In this document: piece by piece, positions 43,631-50,222 of the stretch
Layout: every line of letters starts with the position of its first letter
Numbering within the stretch: the stretch's first letter is position 1
Origin: Castellaniella sp036379515
GTDB lineage: Bacteria > Pseudomonadota > Gammaproteobacteria > Burkholderiales > Burkholderiaceae_B
Reading direction: 5' to 3'
Length of the DNA stretch: 64,000 bases
NCBI RefSeq assembly: GCF_036379515.1
Contig: NZ_DASVGN010000027.1
Span: 124,001-188,000 of the forward strand
Position numbers and translations under genes: made by a program
Notes under the pieces: generated by a model
Seen by the model: the letters and a program-made list of their open reading frames with translations, nothing else
What the model was told of the DNA's origin: nothing
The model's database searches: none

Positions 43631-44277
43631 TTTTTGGCTCCCTCGGGGGATTTGATCCCATCAGCGGCGGCCTGTGCTGCAGACAACTGGGGCAACTGCA
43701 CTCCAGGATCAACAGGGTAGGTATGGTTCAGGCCAACCAGATAGGCCACCAGATCAAGGGCCTCTTGTTTGGCCACGACCACCTTGCCAGCCGGCGCAAA
43801 GCTGGGCGGCAGGCTCACGACCTTGTCACCGGGCGCCGCCTTGTCCTTGACATCGAACATGAATGGGAAGGACGGCATGATGCTGCCCGGCGTATAGGCG
43901 CGAGGCTCGTACAGGTGACCAAGGTTCCAGTCCACGCTAGGCTGACGCGCCCCGATGTTGAATAGGTCTGGACCCGTACGCGAGGTGCCCATGAGGTGAG
44001 GATGATCGTAGTAATAATCCCCCGCAACCGGCGCCCGCCCCCAGCCTCGTTCAAAATCGGGGGCTTGCGACTGACTGCGTGGCTGCTGCGAGTGGCAATA
44101 CAGGCAACCCATGGCAATGTAGACCTCGCGCCCGCGCAGCTGCTGCTCGGTATAGGGCTTGAGCCCGGGAGGCGGTTCCACGTGGTCGAGCTGCATGTAA
44201 GGCACGACGACCAGAGTGGCTGTGGCCAGCGCGAGGGTGACCATCGCGCCACTGAGGAGTTTGTATTCACTTTCCAT
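43627..44277 (-). CDS. ccoO: cbb3-type cytochrome c oxidase subunit II (CcoO)
   Basis: The 216-residue subunit has an N-terminal transmembrane helix (about 10-27) and a periplasmic monohaem domain with CLYCH (C58, C61, H62) followed by the CcoO-typical QRPRS-like, GTSRTGPDLFNIG and IMPSFPFMF segments, the last giving the Met ligand. It begins 2 bp after the ccoN stop and overlaps the next cytochrome gene by 4 bp. It carries electrons to the haem-copper subunit. Confidence 0.92.
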   Translation of the reverse strand: MESEYKLLSGAMVTLALATATLVVVPYMQLDHVEPPPGLKPYTEQQLRGREVYIAMGCLYCHSQQPRSQSQAPDFERGWGRAPVAGDYYYDHPHLMGTSRTGPDLFNIGARQPSVDWNLGHLYEPRAYTPGSIMPSFPFMFDVKDKAAPGDKVVSLPPSFAPAGKVVVAKQEALDLVAYLVGLNHTYPVDPGVQLPQLSAAQAAADGIKSPEGAKK

Positions 44278-44279
44278 GA

Positions 44280-45950
44280 TCAGGCACCTGCAATCGCCTG
44301 CTGCTCAGGCTGACGATGTTTATGGAGCAAAGCGGGACCCACGCGGCTCGTACCATAGCGCAAGGCCATAAGGACGAAGTGCACCGCGAATACCAGGTGT
44401 CCCAGGGTCATCAGGGCACCACCAACGGTGCGGCCCTCGAGGTAGGGGATCGTGACGAGCACGGAATCCATGAAGGGCTTCGCAGGGTTGATCATGTCCA
44501 GCCCCTGCAGCCAGCCGCCGATGGACAGGCTCACGAAATAGATCGCGAAGCCGATGGCCACCAGCCAGAAGTGCACGATGATGAGCTTGGGGTGCGGCCA
44601 TTCCCAGGACATGATGCGCGGCATCACGAAATAAATGGCGCCGAACATCGTGATCGTGAAGAAGGCATACAAGCCCAGGTGCGCGTGCGCCACCGTGAAG
44701 TGCGTGAAGTGCGCTACCGTGCTGACACTGCGCAGGGCCTCGAAGGAGCCTTCGAACGAACTGAGGGTGTACATCATGGCGCCCAGCACGATGAAACGCA
44801 GCGTGGGCGAGTAGTACATGGTCTTGAAGTGACCCTTCATCGTCAGGTGCTGATTCACCGAGAAGGCCAGCACGGGGATGATCATCATCATGGACTGCAC
44901 GATGGACAGCGTGACCAGCCAGTGCGGCACAGGCCCCCCCACCAGGTGGTGACCCCCCACCTGGCCGTAGAAGAAGGCCAGCGCCCAGAACCCGATCAAA
45001 GACATGTTGTACGACTGGATCGGGCGGCCGATGATTTTGGGCAGGAAGTAATAGATGGAGCCCAACGCAATGGGGGTGTAGTACAGGCCCAGCACGTTGT
45101 GTCCGAACCACCAGTTCATGGTGGCTTGCTCGACACCAAAGTGCACACCTGGCACTTTGCCAACCAGATACAGCACCGGGAACCAGAACAGCGCCGCCCC
45201 CATGTACCAGATCGACACGTAGATGTGCTGGACCTTGCGGTTGCGCAGGGTGAACACCAGCGGCAGCGCAATAAGCGCACCGCCCATCACGATCAGGATG
45301 CTGACCTGCCAGGGGATCTCGAGCCATTCGAGGCCGTCGTTGATGCCGGCCGCAATGGCACCCAGGCCGGCAATCAGGCCCGCATTCCAGAGCATGCAGC
45401 CCAGCAGCGCAAAACGGCCGCCGATCAGCGGCGTCTTGAGCAGACGCGGAAGCGTCCAGATGGCGATACCGAACGCCGCCATCGGGCACCAGCCATACGC
45501 CACCATGTTCAGGTGCAGAGTGCGGGTGCGACCAAAGGTGAGCCAGGCGTATTGCGTCAGGAACTCAGGGCTGTGCAGTTTGATCGAGCTGATGAGGCCG
45601 AACGACGAGGCCACGACCAGCCAGACAATGGCACAGGACAGAAAAACGAAACTGACGTACGACGTGGAGCGGTCGGCCTCGAGGCGCTCGGCGAGCTCTT
45701 CTTTGAGCTGCTGCGAGAGCGTGGGGTCGATCACGGCCTTGCCGCTGTCGATCACAACCTGTTGCAGGCCTGCCCGCTGTTCTGGTGTCGCAGACGGATC
45801 TTCCACGTGGCCGATTTCGCCCGTCGAGAAAATGACCTTGGCGGCTTCGGGGTTTTCGTCGAACATGTTCCGCCGCAACGACCAGATGAAGACAAACAGG
45901 CCGGACACGGACAGAATGAAAGTCAGGAGTAGTACGGTGACAGTATCCAC
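44280..45950 (-). CDS. ccoN: cbb3-type cytochrome c oxidase subunit I (CcoN) with an N-terminal CcoS-like domain
   Basis: The 556-residue haem-copper oxidase subunit shows the low-spin haem ligands H146 (LHLNM) and H424/H422 (VAHAHLG). The CuB ligands are H284 (FGHNVLG) and H334/H335 (GGHHL), and Y328 stands 44 residues after H284, where cbb3 oxidases have their cross-linked tyrosine. Unusually, residues 1-52 form an extra helix followed by FIWSLRRNMFDENPEAAKVI, which closely resembles the small assembly protein CcoS. A charged spacer (53-95) precedes the oxidase domain. The start is a GTG at 45950 with GGAAG upstream. It is the first gene of the oxidase operon. Confidence 0.9.
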   Translation of the reverse strand: MDTVTVLLLTFILSVSGLFVFIWSLRRNMFDENPEAAKVIFSTGEIGHVEDPSATPEQRAGLQQVVIDSGKAVIDPTLSQQLKEELAERLEADRSTSYVSFVFLSCAIVWLVVASSFGLISSIKLHSPEFLTQYAWLTFGRTRTLHLNMVAYGWCPMAAFGIAIWTLPRLLKTPLIGGRFALLGCMLWNAGLIAGLGAIAAGINDGLEWLEIPWQVSILIVMGGALIALPLVFTLRNRKVQHIYVSIWYMGAALFWFPVLYLVGKVPGVHFGVEQATMNWWFGHNVLGLYYTPIALGSIYYFLPKIIGRPIQSYNMSLIGFWALAFFYGQVGGHHLVGGPVPHWLVTLSIVQSMMMIIPVLAFSVNQHLTMKGHFKTMYYSPTLRFIVLGAMMYTLSSFEGSFEALRSVSTVAHFTHFTVAHAHLGLYAFFTITMFGAIYFVMPRIMSWEWPHPKLIIVHFWLVAIGFAIYFVSLSIGGWLQGLDMINPAKPFMDSVLVTIPYLEGRTVGGALMTLGHLVFAVHFVLMALRYGTSRVGPALLHKHRQPEQQAIAGA

Positions 45951-45989
45951 AGCGCTTCCGTAGGGAAATAATTAACGCGAAATTAACGC

Positions 45990-46010
45990 AAGGCCGCAGA
46001 ACGCGGCCTT
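45990..46010. other. Stem-loop in the ccoN leader
   Basis: AAGGCCGC (45990-45997) and GCGGCCTT (46003-46010) form a perfect 8-bp stem around a 5-nt loop. It lies within the predicted 5' leader of ccoN, not followed by a T-run on either strand. Just downstream, towards ccoN, the 9-bp AATTAACGC is directly repeated (45970-45989 region). The function is unknown. Confidence 0.4.
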
Positions 46011-46022
46011 AGTGAGCCCAGC

Positions 46023-46056
46023 ATTGTATGCTGAGAACTGGTTTATGATAAATCAT
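46023..46056 (-). promoter_or_regulatory. Predicted ccoN promoter overlapped by a palindrome
   Basis: On the minus strand TTATCA (46046-46051) and TACAAT (46023-46028) are 17 bp apart and form a reasonable sigma70 promoter about 70 bp before ccoN. The -35 is embedded in the perfect palindrome ATGATAAATCAT (46045-46056). The spacing does not fit an FNR/ANR box (TTGAT-N4-ATCAA), so the factor involved is unknown. Confidence 0.45.
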
Positions 46057-46145
46057 GTTGCGAATTCAATCCCCAATTACCCCCATACGGTAAAAGGGTA
46101 CCCTGAGCACGCTCCAACCGACACACGCAAGGACAAATCCACACC

Positions 46146-46568
46146 ATGGAATGCACCATCGACTGGCAAGGCCCCGAAGGCATGCTGTTCATCGCACGCA
46201 CCGGCAGCGGCCACGTACTGGCCATGGACGGCAATCCGGCAGGCGGAGGCAACAATCTGGCTGCACGCCCCATGGAACTGGTGCTGGTAGGGGCCGGCGG
46301 CTGCGCATCTTACGACGTGGTGCTCATTCTCAAGCGGGGGCGGCACGCCATCACGGACTGCCAGGCCAAGCTGACGGCCGAACGCGCCGAAACCGACCCC
46401 AAGGTGTTCACCCGCATCCACTATGACTTCAAGGTCACGGGCCACAACCTGCCCAAAGACGCCGTCGAACGCGCGGTAGAGCTGTCGCACACCAAGTACT
46501 GCTCGGCGGTAGGCATGCTCGAAAAGACCGCGAAGATCACCTTTTCAATCGAAATCGTCGAAGGCTGA
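46146..46568 (+). CDS. OsmC/YhfA-family protein
   Basis: The 140-residue protein belongs to the OsmC/Ohr superfamily, YhfA-like branch. The two conserved cysteines are in GAGGCASYDVV and HTKYCSAVGML, which in this superfamily can reduce organic peroxides. The physiological role of the YhfA branch is not established. It is divergent from ccoN (195-bp shared region) and convergent with thyA. Confidence 0.85.
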   Translation: MECTIDWQGPEGMLFIARTGSGHVLAMDGNPAGGGNNLAARPMELVLVGAGGCASYDVVLILKRGRHAITDCQAKLTAERAETDPKVFTRIHYDFKVTGHNLPKDAVERAVELSHTKYCSAVGMLEKTAKITFSIEIVEG

Positions 46569-46617
46569 GCGAGACACGACGCAGGCACCCGGCAGCCTGG
46601 CGCCGCGACACCGGATT

Positions 46618-47589
46618 TCAGACGGCCATGGGCGCCGTCAGCGGGGCGTGGTGCCGGTAGCCCTGCAGCGTGAAATCGGCCGGTTCTACCTGCTCCAGCC
46701 ATTCGGGCTCATAGCGCCCTGTCTGCGCATACGCGGGGATGCGATCCGAAAGGACCAGCGTAGGCGCGGGATACGGCTCGCGCTGCAGCTGCTCGCGCAG
46801 CATGTCGACGTGCGTTTCGTAGATGTGTGCATCACCAATGAAATACGTGAACCACCGGGGCTTGAACCCCGTGAGCCGCGCTACCAGGTGAGTCAGGACC
46901 GCCCCTTCGGCCAGATTGAAGGGCGTACCCAGCCCGACGTCATTGCTGCGAATGTACAGACACAGCGAAAGCTCGCGAGTCTGCTGGTTGGCCAGAAACT
47001 GGTAGAGCAGGTGGCACGGCGGCAAGGCCATTTCTTCAATCTGCGCGCAGTTCCAGCCATGGAACAAAATGCGCCGACTGCCAGGATTATGGATGAGCGC
47101 ATCCAGGCAGGCGCGTAGCTGGTCGACGGCCTTGTAGAGCAGGACATGGGGTACGCCGTGTTCTTCGACGACGCCCACCTGCCGATAGCCGCGCTGCTGC
47201 GCATCACGCACCCGCTCGGTAGCGCTGACGGGCAGCAATTTGTAGGCCGGCCACTGCCGCCATTGCACGCCATAGACGGGACCCAGGTCGTCGGGACCAT
47301 CGCGCCAAGGGCTCTGCAGCCAGGCTGCGTTTTCATTGGCATTCTGATCCCAGACCCGGCACCCTAGCGCGCGAAACCCGGCCGCGCTGTCGGTCGCTCG
47401 CAAAAAACCCACCAGTTCACCGACGACAGACTTGAACGCCAGCCGCTTCGTCGTGACGGCGGGAAAACCTTCTTGCAAGTCGAAGCGCAGACAAGCCCCC
47501 GGCAGGCTCAAGGTGCGTACCCCAGTACGGTTGTCCTGCCACGAGCCCTGTTCGAAGATCGACCGAACCAGATCCAGATAGGCTTTCAC
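46618..47589 (-). CDS. thyA: Thymidylate synthase
   Basis: The 323-residue enzyme methylates dUMP to dTMP using methylene-tetrahydrofolate. The catalytic Cys lies in ALPPCHLLYQF, the dUMP-binding region in SNDVGLGTPFNLAEGA, and the folate site at the C-terminal APMAV. It is the long ThyA form with an insertion before the active site. The frame runs upstream into citE, but a GTG at 47589 (GTGA overlap with the citE stop, GGAG 9 bp upstream) gives the expected start MKAYLDLVR. It is the last gene of an echA-citE-thyA run. Confidence 0.93.
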   Translation of the reverse strand: MKAYLDLVRSIFEQGSWQDNRTGVRTLSLPGACLRFDLQEGFPAVTTKRLAFKSVVGELVGFLRATDSAAGFRALGCRVWDQNANENAAWLQSPWRDGPDDLGPVYGVQWRQWPAYKLLPVSATERVRDAQQRGYRQVGVVEEHGVPHVLLYKAVDQLRACLDALIHNPGSRRILFHGWNCAQIEEMALPPCHLLYQFLANQQTRELSLCLYIRSNDVGLGTPFNLAEGAVLTHLVARLTGFKPRWFTYFIGDAHIYETHVDMLREQLQREPYPAPTLVLSDRIPAYAQTGRYEPEWLEQVEPADFTLQGYRHHAPLTAPMAV

Positions 47590-48404
47590 CGAGATTGCTC
47601 CGCGATACGCTCCGCGCGCGCGATCAAGGGCCGATCGACCATGCGGCCATCGAGACGAAACGCGTATTCTCCCGTCTTTTCGACATGAGCCAATACGCGC
47701 CGAGCCCAGTCTATGTCCTGCGCAGAGGGCTGGTAGACCTGATGCACGACGGGAACCTGACTGGGGTGAATGCACAGCATGCCGCCAAAGCCCATATCCC
47801 TTGCAACGGTAGCCATGGCCGTCAGGCCCTCGGGGTCTGAAAAATCAGGATAAACGCTGTCGAGCGGTGCAGCCAGATGATGCATGCGGCTGGCCACCAG
47901 AATCTGGAAACGCAGCTGATCCAGCACCAGGCGAGCTGCCTGCGTGCCCGGCCGTGTTCCTAATTCGACCATGAGATCGAGGATGCCAAAGGACAGGCGC
48001 ACCACCCCGTTGGCGGCAGAAATGCGAGCCAGCTCGTGAATGCCTTCTGCAGACTCGATAACCGGCATGAGTGGCTTGCCGGCGCCCGAAACGATGTAGA
48101 CATGCTCAGCCTGTTGTGCCTTGGGAAGGACGATCCCGACCACGGAGGGCAGCGTCCGACACAACGCGAGATCATCCTCGAACCAGGGAGTAGTGCCATC
48201 ATTGATGCGCACCCACACCGATTCTTCAGGGTGCTCGTGCGCGTGTTGCTCAAGCGCACGCCGTGCCGCCGCCTTTTGCTCGGGCGCCACTGAATCTTCG
48301 AGATCGACGATCACCGCATCGGCCCCGCTGGCAATCGCCTTGGAAAAGCGCTCGGGACGCGTGGCAGGCACGAAGAGCGCAGAACGCATGGCAGCTTCAG
48401 GCAT
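47586..48404 (-). CDS. HpcH/HpaI-CitE-like lyase (CoA-ester lyase family)
   Basis: The 272-residue TIM-barrel protein has the CitE-like start SALFVPATRPERFSKAIA, the metal/substrate loop VDLEDSVAPEQK and the FGILDLMVELG segment. Members cleave citryl-, malyl- or methylmalyl-CoA or related beta-hydroxyacyl-CoAs. The precise substrate is unknown. Its start overlaps the stop of the enoyl-CoA hydratase gene (TAATG) and its stop overlaps the thyA start (GTGA), so the three genes are coupled. Confidence 0.85.
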   Translation of the reverse strand: MPEAAMRSALFVPATRPERFSKAIASGADAVIVDLEDSVAPEQKAAARRALEQHAHEHPEESVWVRINDGTTPWFEDDLALCRTLPSVVGIVLPKAQQAEHVYIVSGAGKPLMPVIESAEGIHELARISAANGVVRLSFGILDLMVELGTRPGTQAARLVLDQLRFQILVASRMHHLAAPLDSVYPDFSDPEGLTAMATVARDMGFGGMLCIHPSQVPVVHQVYQPSAQDIDWARRVLAHVEKTGEYAFRLDGRMVDRPLIARAERIAEQSR

Positions 48405-49171
48405 TATTTTCCCTTCCAGACGGGTTTACGTTTCTCGGCAAAAGCCGTAGCGCCTTCATGTGCGTCTTCAGACACGAAGATGTGCGCAATGCGGGGCCGT
48501 TGCAGGTCGAAGCGGTCTTCGGGCCGCCAATTGCGCGACTGCGAAACGATGGACTTGGCCGTGCGCACGGCAAGCGGGCCGTTGTCGGCAATCGTGCGCG
48601 CCATCGCCAAGGCGGCATCCAACGCCTGACCCGGTTCGGCCAGACGATTCACCAGCCCGAGCTGGTGCAAGCGCTCTGCGTCGAAAAAATCGCCCGTGAG
48701 CACCGCTTCCATGGCCACATGGTAAGGAATGTGCGACGGCAGACGCAACATGCCGCCCGACCCCGGCACCAGCCCTCGTTTGACTTCTGGTACCCCAAAG
48801 CGCGCCTCGCGCGAGGCCACGATGAGGTCGCAGGCCAGCGCGAGCTCGCACCCCCCGGCCAGCGCATAGCCCTCGACGGCCGCAATGAGGGGTTTGGCAG
48901 GCGGCTTTTCGCACAGACCGCCGAAACCGCGATTGCCAACATAGGGGCGCTCGCCCGTCGCCGCGAAAGCTTTGAGGTCCATGCCTGAGCAGAAGTTTCC
49001 GCCCGCGCCGGTGAGCACCCCGATCCGGAGCTCGGGATCGGCATCCAGCGCATCCAGCGCCGCCGCCAGCGCCTGGGCCGTTTCAAGATTGACGGCATTG
49101 CGAGCCTGCGGCCGATTGAGCCGCATGACCCATACTGCATCCAGACGCTGCACCTCGACGCAATCGCTCAT
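48404..49171 (-). CDS. Enoyl-CoA hydratase/isomerase family protein
   Basis: The 255-residue crotonase-fold protein has the oxyanion-hole segments GNFCSGMDLKAF and ALAGGCELALACDLIVA, and a catalytic-type Glu is likely in GVPEVKRGLVPGSGG. It probably hydrates or isomerises an unsaturated acyl-CoA and may act in one pathway with the CitE-like lyase. The ATG at 49171 is preceded by CGGAGATC at a good distance, so the seven-codon upstream extension is dropped. A 17-bp inverted repeat (49216-49232) lies in its promoter region. Confidence 0.86.
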   Translation of the reverse strand: MSDCVEVQRLDAVWVMRLNRPQARNAVNLETAQALAAALDALDADPELRIGVLTGAGGNFCSGMDLKAFAATGERPYVGNRGFGGLCEKPPAKPLIAAVEGYALAGGCELALACDLIVASREARFGVPEVKRGLVPGSGGMLRLPSHIPYHVAMEAVLTGDFFDAERLHQLGLVNRLAEPGQALDAALAMARTIADNGPLAVRTAKSIVSQSRNWRPEDRFDLQRPRIAHIFVSEDAHEGATAFAEKRKPVWKGK

Positions 49172-49215
49172 AGTGATCTCCGCACATAACAAAGAAACGA
49201 TACCATTTTGTCTCC

Positions 49216-49232
49216 ATGGAATGCTTTTCCAT
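49216..49232. repeat. Inverted repeat between echA and glyQ
   Basis: ATGGAA (49216-49221) and TTCCAT (49227-49232) are separated by 5 bp in the 154-bp divergent intergenic region. It could be an operator for the acyl-CoA gene run. A TAAAAT at 49251-49256 is a possible -10 for glyQ on the plus strand, without a clear -35. Nothing else stands out in this gap. Confidence 0.35.
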
Positions 49233-49325
49233 CAAGATGCGTGAAGTGGATAAAATGGGCGCTTTGGGTGCGCAAGAACTGCGGTCCCATCGAACGCTAT
49301 CCTCGCGGGCCATCCCCGCCTCGTC

Positions 49326-50222
49326 ATGCTCACATTTCAACAACTGATTTTGTCGCTCCAGCAATACTGGGACCAGCAGGGCTGCACCCTGCTGCAGCCC
49401 TACGACATGGAGGTCGGTGCCGGTACGTCGCACACCGCCACGTTCCTTCGGGCCATAGGCCCGGAGCCCTGGCGCGCCGCGTATGTGCAGCCCTCACGCC
49501 GCCCCAAAGACGGTCGCTATGGCGAAAACCCAAACCGCCTGCAGCATTATTACCAGTTCCAGGTGGTGCTCAAGCCGGCACCACTGAACATTCTGGATCT
49601 GTATCTGGGCTCATTGCGCGCGCTGGGCATAGACCCCCAGCAGCACGACATCCGCTTCGTCGAGGACGACTGGGAAAACCCCACGCTGGGCGCGTGGGGC
49701 CTGGGCTGGGAGGTTTGGCTCAACGGCATGGAAGTCACGCAATTCACGTATTTTCAGCAGGTGGGGGGGCTGGATTGCAACCCGACCATGGGTGAGATCA
49801 CCTATGGCCTGGAGCGCCTCGCCATGTACCTGCAGGGCGTGGAATCGGTCTACGACCTGGTCTGGACGCAGGCCCCCGACGGACACCGCGTGTACTACCG
49901 GGATGTCTTCCACCAGAATGAAGTGGAACAGTCCACCTACAACTTCGAGCACGCCAACACGACCATGTTGTTTGCCCACTTCAACGACTATGAGGCCGAA
50001 GCCAAACGTCTGATCGAAGTCCCGCTCGCGTTGCCTGCCTACGAGGCCACCCTCAAGGCCGCCCACACGTTCAACTTGCTGGACGCCCGCAGCGCCATCA
50101 GCGTGACTGAACGCGCAACCTACATCGGCCGCATCCGCACACTGTCGCGCGCCGTCGCACAGGCCTACTTCGAGTCGCGTGAGCGGCTGGGCTTCCCCAT
50201 GCTGAACCGGGAGGCCGCATGA
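49326..50222 (+). CDS. glyQ: Glycyl-tRNA synthetase alpha subunit
   Basis: The 298-residue catalytic subunit of the tetrameric (alpha2beta2) glycyl-tRNA synthetase activates glycine. The start LTFQQLILSLQQYWDQQGC and the motif-rich segments TFLRAIGPEPW, YVQPSRRPKDGRYGENPNR and FTYFQQVGG are highly characteristic. The length is standard. It overlaps glyS by 4 bp and opens a five-gene operon (glyQ-glyS-gmhB-plsC-metallopeptidase). Confidence 0.97.
   Translation: MLTFQQLILSLQQYWDQQGCTLLQPYDMEVGAGTSHTATFLRAIGPEPWRAAYVQPSRRPKDGRYGENPNRLQHYYQFQVVLKPAPLNILDLYLGSLRALGIDPQQHDIRFVEDDWENPTLGAWGLGWEVWLNGMEVTQFTYFQQVGGLDCNPTMGEITYGLERLAMYLQGVESVYDLVWTQAPDGHRVYYRDVFHQNEVEQSTYNFEHANTTMLFAHFNDYEAEAKRLIEVPLALPAYEATLKAAHTFNLLDARSAISVTERATYIGRIRTLSRAVAQAYFESRERLGFPMLNREAA

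Noticed and set aside
44316..45932. A 538-codon open frame antisense to ccoN
   Set aside because: Composition is His/Arg/Asp-rich with no domains, and the minus-strand haem-copper oxidase is unambiguous.
44280..45950. Reading the haem-copper protein as an NO reductase
   Set aside because: The tyrosine expected for cbb3 oxidases is present 44 residues after the first CuB histidine, and the gene lies with a CcoO-type subunit and an SCO chaperone. NO reductases lack that tyrosine and have NorC-like partners.
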